A stretch of 64,000 nt of DNA. Origin: Acetobacteraceae bacterium. Its GTDB lineage: Bacteria > Pseudomonadota > Alphaproteobacteria > Acetobacterales > Acetobacteraceae. The stretch spans positions 1-64,000 of the forward strand of contig JAKFUL010000001.1 of assembly GCA_021732665.1 (NCBI GenBank), read 5' to 3'. Within the stretch, counting starts at the first letter, position 1. Each line of letters opens with the position of its first letter. Below, piece after piece: positions 24,909-33,357 of the stretch. The position numbers and the translations under genes are program-made. The notes under the pieces were generated by a model. It made no database searches, had not been told where the DNA came from, and worked only from the letters and a program-made list of their open reading frames with translations.

Positions 24909-25889
24909 TCAGATTGTGGCGACGCGTGGCGCGCCGCGCCCGACCTCGGGGCTGACCTGGTAGATGCGCACCGTGAGGCTGGCCTGCGTGCCGCCGAAAT
25001 CCGTTACCTGCTCGGCCGCCAGGTAGGTCGCCGCCGCGGTGGTCAGCCCCGTGATCGTGCGGACCACCGTGCCGCCGCTTATGATCTCGACATCATACCG
25101 CTCTGCAGTCTCACCCAGCGGCACATCCACCCCATCCGACCAGGCCGACGGGATTCGAGACCGTCTCACCCAGGTCAGCGCGATGTCGCCACCCCCATTG
25201 CGGCTGGCCGCGACCATCACCGGAGAATACGGCTTCAGGGCCTCGCAGGTGTTGGTAAAGCTGACGGACGAGACCGATGTGTCGAGCTGGTAGAGGCTCA
25301 CGCTCTTGTAGAAGAACGGCACGGCGCGCACCAGCACGAACATGGCGATGTAGTCCTCGCCGAGGCGCGCCTGCACCCTCGCGCGGGACTGCGCGCCAAT
25401 GGCGCGCCGGTCCTTGGCAGTCAGCAGGCCGCGGCTGGTGCGACTGGAAGGCAGGGCCAGCACGCCGACGCTGCGTCCGCCCCGGCGGTTGGGGATATAG
25501 ACAAGGCCGGGGAAGGCCCTGGGCTGCAGCAGGGCTCCGCGGCCGTCGCGCTGGTTGTGCAGCGGGACGGCAAGGGCCCGGGCATTCTTAACGCGGATGG
25601 TCGCGCCCTCGCCGAGTTGGCGAAAGATGCGCTCGGCAGATGGGCCGCGGGGATAGATGCTGCCGGTCGGCCTGAAGGAGAGCTTTGGGGCCGCCGGGAA
25701 GGCCTGGGAGCCGATGATGTTGGGCAGGCGGGTGCTGGTGGTGCCGGCGCGAATGGCGGCGCGGATGTCGGCTTTGGCCTGATCGGTGGCGACGATAACC
25801 GCGCGCTTTACTGCGGTCAGCACCTTCTGCCGCAGACGGTCAGGTGCGGCGTTCAGCGCCGCCCGGTCGAAGGTCAGGCTGATCGCCAT
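24909..25889 (-). CDS. Chimeric phage gene: minor tail protein fused to tail-tip C-terminus
   Basis: A 326-residue frame from ATG 25889. The first ~210 residues (MAISLTFDRAALNAAPDRL, VATDQAKADIRAAIRAG) look like a gp10/DUF6441-type minor tail protein. The last ~110 (GGGDIALTWVRRSRIP, AERYDVEIISGGTVVRTI, LTVRIYQVSPEVGRG) are the fibronectin-like C-terminal end of a GTA/host-specificity tail-tip protein. These are normally separate genes many kilobases apart, so an in-frame deletion removed tape measure and most tail-tip genes. Longer upstream frame exists but overlaps the chaperone reading frame. Confidence 0.65.
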   Translation of the reverse strand: MAISLTFDRAALNAAPDRLRQKVLTAVKRAVIVATDQAKADIRAAIRAGTTSTRLPNIIGSQAFPAAPKLSFRPTGSIYPRGPSAERIFRQLGEGATIRVKNARALAVPLHNQRDGRGALLQPRAFPGLVYIPNRRGGRSVGVLALPSSRTSRGLLTAKDRRAIGAQSRARVQARLGEDYIAMFVLVRAVPFFYKSVSLYQLDTSVSSVSFTNTCEALKPYSPVMVAASRNGGGDIALTWVRRSRIPSAWSDGVDVPLGETAERYDVEIISGGTVVRTITGLTTAAATYLAAEQVTDFGGTQASLTVRIYQVSPEVGRGAPRVATI

Positions 25890-26193
25890 GTCCAGCCTCC
25901 CGCTTTGCCAGACCCGCATGCATCCCGGCGTAGAAGGCGGGAAGGAGTATTGCGGCCGCAGCCGCGGAACAGCCGCCGGCCGTGGCAAGCGTCATCGCTC
26001 CGGCAATGTCACCTTCAACCTGGGCGAACCCGCCACGCAGCGCCGCCATGCCTGAGTGCCAGACTGCCCAGCCTTCTGCCGTCTGCGGCTGGTGGATGGT
26101 CAGTGGGCAGGCATCGCAGGTGCTGCCGCATCCAGCGCAATAGTCGCGCCCGTCGCTGAAGGCCCATTCAGCGCGGGCGCGCAGGCGTTTCCC
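25840..26193 (-). CDS. Tail assembly chaperone, frameshift-extension (T) part, degraded prophage
   Basis: This minus-strand frame continues the chaperone after a -1 slip at 26187-26193: GKRLRARAEWAFSDGRDYC followed by CGSTCDACP, then a Gly/Ala-rich helical end. The same sequence type follows the chaperone of the intact prophage (49911-50240). The Cys cluster (CAGC, CDAC) is conserved between them. As in the lambda gpG-GT pair, the extension should recruit tail tube subunits to the tape measure. It overlaps the next gene start by ~50 nt. Confidence 0.6.
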   Translation of the reverse strand, partial: GKRLRARAEWAFSDGRDYCAGCGSTCDACPLTIHQPQTAEGWAVWHSGMAALRGGFAQVEGDIAGAMTLATAGGCSAAAAAILLPAFYAGMHAGLAKREAGHGDQPDLRPGGAERRT

Positions 26194-26582
26194 TCCGCGT
26201 CCAGCCGCAGCACCGGCGCCTGATAGTCGCGCAGGAAGGCATGCGCCATGTCGGCATGGCGCATGAGTTGGTCGGCCATGTCTGGCGACCACGGTTCGTG
26301 AATGCCGCGCCAACCGGTGATGGCGTGCCGAGCCAGGCCACGCGCCAGGGCGGCGATCACCTGACCTTCGCGCACGTCGGGCGCGTTCAGGTCAGGCAGG
26401 TCGTCCAGCGGCAGGCCGACCTCGGCACGCTCCTGCCGTGCTTCGCGCAGGCGAGTGATCGTGGCTGTGGCGTGCGCCTGAGCGGTGGCCAGCACCGCTG
26501 CCGACAGCGGCCTGACCGTGACGACCACGCCGTGCGGCAGCGGGAGGTCGTAGGGTTGGGTGGGCAGGTTTAGGCTAATCAT
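26100..26582 (-). CDS. Tail assembly chaperone (G-type), degraded prophage
   Basis: A 160-residue protein from ATG 26582, which overlaps the stop of a short upstream frame (ATGA). MISLNLPTQPYDLPLPHG then VRPLSAAVLATAQA matches the layout of the chaperone at 50228-50605 (PYWLDLPRG...IRPVTTAVMAAAQA). Near its 3' end GAG GGA AAC provides a -1 slippery site giving the longer product. The un-shifted frame continues ~30 codons to TGA. Role: tail assembly around the tape measure protein. Confidence 0.6.
   Translation of the reverse strand: MISLNLPTQPYDLPLPHGVVVTVRPLSAAVLATAQAHATATITRLREARQERAEVGLPLDDLPDLNAPDVREGQVIAALARGLARHAITGWRGIHEPWSPDMADQLMRHADMAHAFLRDYQAPVLRLDAEGNACAPALNGPSATGATIALDAAAPAMPAH
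26187..26193 (-). other. -1 programmed ribosomal frameshift site GGGAAAC
   Basis: On the minus strand the zero frame reads GA-G GGA AAC; tRNAs can slip to GGG AAA. The -1 frame then encodes GKRLRARAEW, the same extension found after the identical heptamer at 50234-50240. The X XXY YYZ form matches known tail-chaperone slippery sites. Confidence 0.75.
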
Positions 26583-26770
26583 AACGCATACTCCGTTCCT
26601 GTGTGATGGTAGCGCAGCACGGCGGCCAGAATTGTTGAGCTGCAGATGGAAAGCGCCGAGCCTGTCTGGGCGGCAGCCATGACGACGGCGGTGACCGGCC
26701 GAATTTCCAAGCGCCTGCCGCGCGGCAGGTCGAGCCAATACGGCTCGACGGGGACGTCGAGGGTGAGCAT
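26579..26770 (-). pseudogene. Truncated second tail-chaperone gene
   Basis: A 63-residue frame beginning VPVEPYWLDLPRGRRLEI then RPVTAVVMAAAQTGSA, nearly identical to the start of the chaperone of the intact prophage (50605 leftward). After residue ~39 the sequence diverges and stops. It is therefore the N-terminal stub of one phage's chaperone joined to the complete chaperone of another, evidence of recombination between related prophages. Its start abuts the cargo region. Confidence 0.65.
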
Positions 26771-26943
26771 GAGGTTTCCTTTTGCGTCGAGTTCGGGGCG
26801 CGATCGGCTTCACTGCGGTGGCGTACGTGTCGGCGGCGTACCGCTAAAGGGAACTATCGTGCGCGCAACAAGGCGCGAAATCCCCTATCGAGACCTTCGC
26901 CTATGCGTTAATGTTCCAGGGAATAGAGAGCCGGGGCGCAGCC

Positions 26944-27393
26944 ATGACCGTGTCAAATGTTGAAATCTCCGTCCCATCCCTCAAGGGTCCTGCCGCGAAC
27001 CAAGCCCTTGACACGCTGTTTAGCGAGTTCCGTCGCGACCCCGATTTGAATAAAGCCCTTGATATGGACCAGACCGGGGTCCGCCGCACTGATGACGAAG
27101 CCCAGGATTTTGGCGCCACGCTCGTAGCCGTCCTGGGTACCCCAGCCGTGATCTACCTTGCGATCGCGATTAAGAGGTGGGCCGAACGTACCGGGACTGT
27201 AGTGGTCGCGAATGGGGTCGAGATCAGAAATGTTCGTAGCGAAGACATCGCGAAGGTGGCTGCTGCGCTTGCGTCCACCTCGCCAAAGCCAGCCGCTTCG
27301 AAGCCGGGCGCAACTCCAAGTCCCTCGCAACCGAATGGAAAACCCTTGACTCGAAAGCGGCCCACAACCAACGACAAGAAACCCGCAGTTTGA
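26944..27393 (+). CDS. EACC1-like effector-associated component
   Basis: A 149-residue protein from ATG 26944; ATG 26911 is an alternative and no clear ribosome site decides. The segment FGATLVAVLGTPAVIYLAIAI then KRWAERTGTVVVANG has the layout of effector-associated constant component 1 (EACC1), a small protein with a hydrophobic helix coupled to caspase- or trypsin-like effectors. The C-terminal ~40 residues are a basic Pro/Ser/Lys tail. The caspase gene begins 8 nt after its stop. It runs opposite to the surrounding phage genes, as expected of cargo. Confidence 0.6.
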   Translation: MTVSNVEISVPSLKGPAANQALDTLFSEFRRDPDLNKALDMDQTGVRRTDDEAQDFGATLVAVLGTPAVIYLAIAIKRWAERTGTVVVANGVEIRNVRSEDIAKVAAALASTSPKPAASKPGATPSPSQPNGKPLTRKRPTTNDKKPAV

Positions 27394-27400
27394 GCGGCTC

Positions 27401-29545
27401 ATGACTGCTTTCTCCGATAGCGTGGCTGTCATCCTCGGCGCTAGCGAATGGCCGTATCACGAGGATCTCGGCGCTCACAAATCCTTCGCCAACAGCGCCA
27501 GCGCCATCTCCAAATATCTGCAGCAACATGGCATCGCCGATATTTTAACGCTCTTCGATGAGGAGCTCTCGCCCGACGATGTCGTCTCCCGCATTCGTGC
27601 TTTCCTAAACGAGGAGAAAGCTGTCGCCAGCCGAACCATCCTGCTCTGTTACGTCGGCCATGGCGGGGCGCGGGACGGCAAGTACCTCCTTGCCCTACGT
27701 CGAACAAAAAAAGATGATCTCGAAGTATCTTGTTTAGGCATACGTCATGTGGCCAGGGTCCTCTATGACGTCGCGGCCGACAAGCGGCACATAGTGATCC
27801 TCGATTCTTGCTATGCTGGCGCGGCCGATCGAGAATTCATCGAAATGAATCTAGACGACGCTGCCTCACTTATGGGTACCGAGCTTCGCGACGAAATGCC
27901 TGCGACTGACATGAGGTGCGGAACCAGCCTCTTTTGCGCCGCCAGCCCTGTGAAAACTGCTATGGCCCGCAAGCAGGACGAGTTCACCATGTTCTCCGGC
28001 GCCTTGCTCCACGTCCTGTCGACGGGCGATCCGCACTCGGGCGAGGCCATGACCCTGGACCGTGTAGCGCAGTTAGTTGAGACACGAATCCGGACCAGCT
28101 TTCGAAGTAAGGCCGTCCGACCTGAGCTACGCAGCCCTCGGCAGGACAACGGAGATATCCGCCACCTCCCCTTTTTTCCTAACCCGTCTTGGAAGCGAGA
28201 CCCTAGCCTTGCCGAGTTGAACGAGAAGCGAGCCGCCCTCGCGACCCTCGAACGCGATACGGCCCGCCTGGCACACGAACTAGCTTGGGAACGCGAGGCT
28301 GAAGTCTTAGGCTGGTATGAGCTGCGTGAAGCCCGAAAGGAGATCGATGCCTTCGGCGACTCCGTCGAAATCCACCGCGGCGTGGGCATTCATGGCCCGG
28401 CGACCGGCGAGCGATCCGAAATTCCTTATCATTGCGTTTCTAATTTCGACCTCGGCACATGCGTCATCGAGGAAATATGCCATCTCGGCCCAGATGGAGG
28501 TCCGGTCGAAAACCTTCCGCAGCCCGGCAGGAATGTCAGCGGAACGGTTGACCTAGTTCCGCCGGCTACGGTGGCCAACGTGCACCCCGGCTTCAGTCTC
28601 ACAGTCAGGATGATGAACAACTTCGCCGTGACCAAGGAAGATGCAAACCTTCGCGGTTTAAACGGGCCGGAAAGTTCATACATACAAGTACTCTTCCCTG
28701 CTCGGTTCCTGCGCATGGCCATTACATTCCCGGAAGGCTACACACCATCGGTGCGGCCGGTGCTCCAGGTCGACGAAGTGACGAACGACCTAGGTTCGGG
28801 ACCGTCGCGTAAGTCAATCGCCGAAACTGCACGCCTTCGCCACGCCGTGCATTTTGATCAGCAGCGCGGTATCGCCGTGCTTGCCATCGAGCGTGCGCTT
28901 CCGCGGTTCCGTTACAACTTGAAATGGTCGCTGCCCAATGCGCCGAGACCCGGCCCCGCGGCGATCCGAGCCCGGGAGCAGATCCGCGCCCTCATCCGCT
29001 TGGAACGGGGGAAGCGGGGCGAGGCCGGGCTTCAACTCGCCCAACGCCGGGACGCTATCTGCGCGGATCATTTTGGTTGGCGGCAAGACGATCCGAGGAC
29101 GGTAAATCTCTCCCTTTGGATCTTCGACGAGAAACGGCGCGTGGCCAAAATGATTTGCCAGGTCCCCGAGATTGACGGTACGATCGAACTGCCGAGCGGC
29201 GCCGGCGTTGTTGGCCGCGTCATGAAGCGCCGCCGCGCCATGTTCGTCGATACCAGGGACGCTGCCAATGTCGGCATTTACCGTTCTGTGCCGAACCAGC
29301 CCGATGACCGGTTTATCCTTTGCGTCCCAGTACCACTTCCTACTCACGCCGACGCACCGACAACCGTGAACGACCCCAGCGTGCCCTGTGTCATAGCAGC
29401 GTTGACTTGTCTCGACGACACGGGCAATCTTGAGCGGCTCGCATATGATCACGGGTCTGAAGGTGACGTCGCGGATGACCTGATGAAGCGAGTGGTCTCA
29501 GACATTGTGGCCGCCGCCGTCGTTGTCATGGCTCGCCTTGTTTAG
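27401..29545 (+). CDS. Caspase-like (C14) protease with C-terminal GAF-like domain
   Basis: A 714-residue protein. Residues ~5-245 are a caspase fold with the dyad His87 (CYVGHGG) and Cys137 (VILDSCYAG) both intact. A helical linker (~275-330: LATLERDTARLAHELAWERE) leads to a beta-rich middle region. Residues ~515-712 look like a GAF sensor (VNLSLWIFDEKRRVAKMI, ELPSGAGVVGRVMKRRRAMF, VDTRDAANVGIYRSV). It forms an operon with the upstream EACC1-like gene. A plausible model is ligand or damage sensing by the C-terminus that releases proteolysis and host death. The operon lies in a prophage cargo position. Confidence 0.75.
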   Translation: MTAFSDSVAVILGASEWPYHEDLGAHKSFANSASAISKYLQQHGIADILTLFDEELSPDDVVSRIRAFLNEEKAVASRTILLCYVGHGGARDGKYLLALRRTKKDDLEVSCLGIRHVARVLYDVAADKRHIVILDSCYAGAADREFIEMNLDDAASLMGTELRDEMPATDMRCGTSLFCAASPVKTAMARKQDEFTMFSGALLHVLSTGDPHSGEAMTLDRVAQLVETRIRTSFRSKAVRPELRSPRQDNGDIRHLPFFPNPSWKRDPSLAELNEKRAALATLERDTARLAHELAWEREAEVLGWYELREARKEIDAFGDSVEIHRGVGIHGPATGERSEIPYHCVSNFDLGTCVIEEICHLGPDGGPVENLPQPGRNVSGTVDLVPPATVANVHPGFSLTVRMMNNFAVTKEDANLRGLNGPESSYIQVLFPARFLRMAITFPEGYTPSVRPVLQVDEVTNDLGSGPSRKSIAETARLRHAVHFDQQRGIAVLAIERALPRFRYNLKWSLPNAPRPGPAAIRAREQIRALIRLERGKRGEAGLQLAQRRDAICADHFGWRQDDPRTVNLSLWIFDEKRRVAKMICQVPEIDGTIELPSGAGVVGRVMKRRRAMFVDTRDAANVGIYRSVPNQPDDRFILCVPVPLPTHADAPTTVNDPSVPCVIAALTCLDDTGNLERLAYDHGSEGDVADDLMKRVVSDIVAAAVVVMARLV

Positions 29546-29568
29546 GCTTCCACAATAAGGAAATCGCA

Positions 29569-29742
29569 ATGCTTCTGAAACTCGCCCCTGGTGTGTTCGA
29601 GCTCCAGGACTGGACCGCTCCCGCCATCGCTCAGGCTGTTGCGAAGCCTGAGAAGAGCGCAAAAGGCGGTAACAACAGATCCGAGCCCATCCATAGCGTA
29701 GCCACGCCAGCCCGGGCGACCAAGCTCCCTCGCAAGCCCTAA
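29569..29742 (+). CDS. Small protein, 57 residues, third gene of the caspase cassette
   Basis: ATG 29569 has AAGGAA eight bases upstream and lies 23 nt after the caspase stop. The product begins MLLKLAPGVFELQDWTAPA and ends in a basic tail rich in Ala, Lys and Arg. No family is recognised. It could be a regulator or a caspase substrate; the ribosome site and position support a real gene. Confidence 0.45.
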   Translation: MLLKLAPGVFELQDWTAPAIAQAVAKPEKSAKGGNNRSEPIHSVATPARATKLPRKP

Positions 29743-29882
29743 CCGGAGCATGCCCGCCCGCGATTGAAGTGCTTACGAGAGCCACTGGATTGGAGCGGCC
29801 AGTATTGGCGCCGTTGATCATTGGCTCGATAGCTTGCGTCAGCAGATTTCGATCCACAGAAGATTTTTTCCTAAAACTCAGA

Positions 29883-30839
29883 TTACGCGTACTCCGGCCC
29901 AGCCTGCTGATTCCGCAGCACCGCGGTCAACATGCGCGTGGCGGTGGCGTTGAACGCCGCTCTGAAATCGAAGCTGGCCGACACGCCTGCGGGCCCCTGG
30001 ATCGGCGTCTTGGCCAGCGAGAGGTAAACCTCGTGCAGCGTCATGGTCAGGCTGCGGTTCGCATCAATGGTGAAGGCCAGCGCGAACTCCGCCGAGGTTC
30101 CGTTCTGCGCCTGCGTCAGCAGCGTGCTGTTCTCGAAGCGCACCGTGATCTGGCCGGTGCACCGCGCGATGCCGGGATCCACGCCCTCGATGCGGCGATC
30201 GGCCCTGATGGTCCGCACGGCCTCCATGGTGTTGGAATAGTTGATCCGCGCACCCGTCACCTGCGCCAGCGCGGACCCGCTGCGGGTAATGGACCCCTGT
30301 GCCTTGTTGAAAGCGGTGTAGGCCGCGCTGGTGGGCGTGCCCGCGCCTGTGGTGCCGGTGCGCGTCGATCCCTGGCCCAGCAGCCCAAAGGTCGCCGTGG
30401 CCGCGCCAGTGGGCGTGAAGTCCATCTCCATGGTGTCGGCGCGCACGCCAGTGCATAGGTCGAAGCTCGGCACGTCTGGATAGGCGATCTCAATGCTGTT
30501 CGAGGGCAGCGTCGCCCCGCCGGAGCCGAAGGTGTGGACGAAGTTCGGGGTGCTGCCGGTGGTGACCGGCGCGCCGAGCAGCAGCCGAAGCCAGTGTCCG
30601 AGGTTGATAAGGTCGACCGGCACCACCGCCTGGCCAGCGACCGTGACACCGTCCTGGAAGGGCGCGCCGGCATCGCGGTTGGTGCCCACGCCGATGACAT
30701 CGACGTCGAGCAGCGGCTGCTCCGCGCCCAGATCGCAGGACAGGAACGGCATGCGAAGGTAGTTGCCGGTCGCGGCGGTGCCGTAGGTGGTCTCAGGCTT
30801 CATGAAGAGCCGGCTGTTTGCGCCAATGGCACGAGGCAT
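29883..30839 (-). CDS. Phage major tail tube protein, degraded prophage
   Basis: A 318-residue structural protein, nearly identical along its length to that at 51972-52925. The N-terminus MPRAIGANSRLFMKPETTYG is followed by FLSCDLGAEQPLLD, and the core has DVPSFDLCTGVRADTMEMDF. Tail tube identity rests on size, order (upstream of the chaperone, downstream of the terminator in transcription) and the thioredoxin-free beta-rich composition. It appears intact although the prophage has lost its tape measure. Confidence 0.7.
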   Translation of the reverse strand: MPRAIGANSRLFMKPETTYGTAATGNYLRMPFLSCDLGAEQPLLDVDVIGVGTNRDAGAPFQDGVTVAGQAVVPVDLINLGHWLRLLLGAPVTTGSTPNFVHTFGSGGATLPSNSIEIAYPDVPSFDLCTGVRADTMEMDFTPTGAATATFGLLGQGSTRTGTTGAGTPTSAAYTAFNKAQGSITRSGSALAQVTGARINYSNTMEAVRTIRADRRIEGVDPGIARCTGQITVRFENSTLLTQAQNGTSAEFALAFTIDANRSLTMTLHEVYLSLAKTPIQGPAGVSASFDFRAAFNATATRMLTAVLRNQQAGPEYA

Positions 30840-30854
30840 GGGTAATCTCCTGCG

Positions 30855-31301
30855 TTACGCCAGAGGCGAGCTGGCGACGGTGAACCAGAGCGTGACGGGC
30901 ACGGACGCTGCCCTGGCCGCTGCCGCGCCCTGGAACTCCACGTCGGTGAAGGTGGCGCCGCCGGGGTGCGCCCATTCGACAGCGCCGCCGAGGGTGCGGT
31001 CGGCAGTGATCGCCGCAGCAATATCGACGAGCATCCCGTCGAGCAGCATGTTGCGTGCGGCCGGGGTGGCGCCGCCGACGGTGACCTCGACCTCGGCGCG
31101 GTGCTCTATTTGCCAGGCCAGCGGCGAGAGGATGGGCGTCTCCTCGACGGTCTCCCCGTCGCGAACCACGACCAGGCCACCAGCAGGGATGCGCTGCGGG
31201 ATAGTCTCGCCCCGCAGCACGGTTGGCGCCGGGCTGCGGCTGGCCAGCGCGGCGGCAAGGCGAGCGTGCAGTGCCTCAATGGCTGTATTGCGCATGCTCA
31301 T
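30855..31301 (-). CDS. Phage tail terminator-like protein, degraded prophage
   Basis: A 148-residue protein matching 52947-53393: LRGETIPQRIPAGGLVVVRD, ETPILSPLAWQIEHRAEVEV, ending TLWFTVASSPLA. The size and order next to the tail tube fit a tail terminator. It directly follows the holin gene; the gp10-like gene found between them in the intact prophage is missing here. Confidence 0.6.
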   Translation of the reverse strand: MSMRNTAIEALHARLAAALASRSPAPTVLRGETIPQRIPAGGLVVVRDGETVEETPILSPLAWQIEHRAEVEVTVGGATPAARNMLLDGMLVDIAAAITADRTLGGAVEWAHPGGATFTDVEFQGAAAARAASVPVTLWFTVASSPLA

Positions 31302-31304
31302 GAC

Positions 31305-31604
31305 TTACGGCCCACCAAACCGGCGATTGAGCACGCGCAGCAGAAGGTCGTGCAGCGCGGCATAGCCCAGCGTGCCGGCCATCCAGGCGACGGCGAACAG
31401 CCACCACCCATCGAGTTCCAGCGCCCGCGCCACCAGCCAGGCGCCGGTGCCGAGGCTGCCGCCTGCCAGGGTGTGCAGCAGGAAGGCGCCGCTGAGCATC
31501 GGACGACCGGTCGAGGTCAGCCGCGCCACCGCGCCCAGCGCCCCGAGTGCACCGGCCAGCAACGCCTCGCCTATCATGGAACCGAAGCGCTCGGGGTCGA
31601 TCAT
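31305..31604 (-). CDS. Phage holin-like membrane protein, degraded prophage
   Basis: A 99-residue protein from ATG 31604 with three hydrophobic segments (LLAGALGALGAVARL, LAGGSLGTGAWLVARAL, WWLFAVAWMAGTLGYAAL) and a basic C-terminus. It is nearly identical to 54119-54418. It sits beside the endolysin and head-tail genes. Holin function is inferred from size, membrane topology and neighbours. Confidence 0.6.
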   Translation of the reverse strand: MIDPERFGSMIGEALLAGALGALGAVARLTSTGRPMLSGAFLLHTLAGGSLGTGAWLVARALELDGWWLFAVAWMAGTLGYAALHDLLLRVLNRRFGGP

Positions 31605-31614
31605 GGTGTTTCTC

Positions 31615-31929
31615 CTATCGGCGGCAGAAAACGCGCCATGCGATGCCGGCCGCATCTCGCTCGGCGTGCTGGACGGTCAGGGTGGCGGCGCCAAGCGTGA
31701 AGGTGTCGTCCGGCTCGATGCTGGGTAGGACGGCGATCGCCACGGTCAGCACATCGCTGGCTTGGATGAGATTGGTGCCGAACGCGTCGCCCAGCCTGTC
31801 GGGCGCGGAGCGAACCACGCGCATCGGCACGGGTGCGCCCGTGCCACCGGCCCGATAGATGGCACCCGTGCCGATGTTTGGGTCCGCGGCAAGCACGTCC
31901 ATGGCCGCGCCGAAGGCCGTCCCGCTCAC
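31615..31929 (-). CDS. Head-tail joining protein (gpFII-like), degraded prophage
   Basis: A 104-residue protein, close to 54429-54737. It contains VLAADPNIGTGAIYRAGG, RLGDAFGTNLIQASDVLTVA and the ending RDAAGIAWRVFCRR. Size and position between lysis and tail genes fit a lambda FII-type connector. It overlaps the endolysin gene by 4 nt. Confidence 0.6.
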   Translation of the reverse strand: MSGTAFGAAMDVLAADPNIGTGAIYRAGGTGAPVPMRVVRSAPDRLGDAFGTNLIQASDVLTVAIAVLPSIEPDDTFTLGAATLTVQHAERDAAGIAWRVFCRR

Positions 31930-32321
31930 GCCGGATAGGCCTGGCGATCGAGCTCGAAATGCGGCCCATCGCGAAAGCTGGTCCAGTCGCCGCCCCAGAC
32001 CAGCTTGACCCCCTCGGTCTCTGCAGCAGCCTTCATGGCGACAGCGATCTGGCGATACAGCGGCCAGTCCCAGCGGATTTCACCGGCCTCGGGCGCGCCG
32101 TCGCCGTCATCCAGCCAATAGGCCAGATCGACGGCATGGCCGGTGAGGTGGCGCGAGTTCAACGTGCGGGACGCGCCGGCTTTCACCAGTGCCGCCTGAC
32201 GCTGTGGAGTGCGCAGCCCTTCGGTGACGATGAAGGGGGCTGCGGCACGGGCGCGCTCGACGACGCGCGCCAGATCGGGGTGGACGCCGGCGAGGCGCTC
32301 GCGATCGCGGGGAAGCAGCAT
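31926..32321 (-). CDS. Endolysin, M15-family D-Ala/L-Ala-type peptidase
   Basis: A 131-residue peptidase from ATG 32321. The zinc ligands are visible in SRHLTGHAVDLAYW (HxxGxxxD) and the final GPHFELD. It would cleave the peptide stems of peptidoglycan during lysis. The corresponding gene of the intact prophage encodes an unrelated P5-like lysin, so the lysis enzyme was exchanged while flanking genes stayed homologous. Confidence 0.75.
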   Translation of the reverse strand: MLLPRDRERLAGVHPDLARVVERARAAAPFIVTEGLRTPQRQAALVKAGASRTLNSRHLTGHAVDLAYWLDDGDGAPEAGEIRWDWPLYRQIAVAMKAAAETEGVKLVWGGDWTSFRDGPHFELDRQAYPA

Positions 32322-32604
32322 CACGTGCCGGACGCCGGAACGCGCAGCAGCACGGCGCGGACGGTGGTGTCTGCGGCGAGCGCCGCCAGCGCGGCCAGGC
32401 CCACCTGGAAATTGCCGGTGGCGGTGGTCGTGAGGCGGCGGTTGGTGTTGTCCCAGAACAGCCGCGCGCCGGCGGTGATGGCCAGCGCCGGTTCCTTCGT
32501 GATGTCGAACACGCCCTTGGTCTGGCATTCGATGACGGCGTTTTGCGCGCCATCGACGGCAGCGACGCCAAAGAGCGCGCCGACCAGGACGCCCTGGCCC
32601 GAGG
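32321..32604 (-). pseudogene. 5'-truncated DUF2190 capsid-associated protein
   Basis: From GQGVLVGALFGVAAVDG to the end (VRAVLLRVPASGT) it matches 55369-55716. The first ~24 residues of that gene are missing: homology stops at ~32604, where hsdR sequence begins on the opposite strand. The frame stays open to 32632 but with foreign codons. It marks the right edge of the degraded prophage. Confidence 0.7.
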
Positions 32605-32607
32605 TGA

Positions 32608-33312
32608 CTCCGCGGCGGCACCGATGGCTCAAAGGCGAGCGACGCGGCGAAGGATGAACTGGAGGCGCTGCTGCTCTTCAAGCGCGACCTCGGCAGCTAC
32701 GTGCGGGCCTATGAGTTTCTCGGGCAGATGTTCGACTACGGGAACACCGACTTCGAGAAGCTCTACCTGTTCGCCCGGCTGCTGCTGCCCCTGCTTGACT
32801 ATGGGCGCGAGCGTGAGGGGATCGATCTTTCAGCGCTGCGCCTGACGCATCACAAGCTGCGCGACTTGGGGCAGCAGAAGCTGAACCTGGCGGGCGGGGA
32901 GCCGGCAGAGGGGCTGAGGCCCGTGACGGAGGTAGGCTCCGGCCAGATCCAGGACCGGCAGAAGCAGCTTCTGGCCCAGATCATCCAGGCCTTGAACGAT
33001 CTGTTTGAGGGGGAACTCACTGACGGGGACCGGGTCGCCTTCGCCGAGAGCGTGCGAACCAAGCTGATGGAGAGCGAGACGCTGCGGGCCCAGGCCGTGG
33101 CGAACACGCGGGAGCAGTTCGTGAATTCGCCGAACCTCCGGGAGGAGCTGCTGAACGCCATCATTTCGACAATGGAGGCGCATGGCAGCATGAGCCGGCA
33201 GGCGCTGAACTCGGAAGCGATTCAGGCCGGCCTGTTGTCTGTGCTGCTGGGGCCGGGGGCACTGTGGGAGCGCTTGCGGCGTGGGGACGAGGCGCCACCA
33301 ACGCCGCCCTGA
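32608..33312 (+). pseudogene. hsdR: Type I restriction endonuclease R subunit, C-terminal fragment
   Basis: The frame begins at the prophage junction and reads LGSYVRAYEFLGQMFDYGN, FARLLLPLLDYGREREGIDL, LTHHKLRDLGQQKLNL, PVTEVGSGQIQDRQKQLLAQ and ALNSEAIQAGLLSVLLGPG, the C-terminal helical domain of HsdR. About 235 of the usual ~1000 residues remain, without helicase or nuclease motifs. No hsdM or hsdS is present. With the drmB wreck it shows that older restriction systems in this island have been overwritten. Confidence 0.8.
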
Positions 33313-33357
33313 TCCCGAAACAGGCGGTGGCGAAGTCCAGCTTTCGAGAACCGTACT

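Noticed and set aside
29883-32604. An assembly duplication of 51972-55716
   Set aside because: The two blocks differ throughout at many bases, have different lysins and gene content, and different cargo, so they are distinct related prophages.
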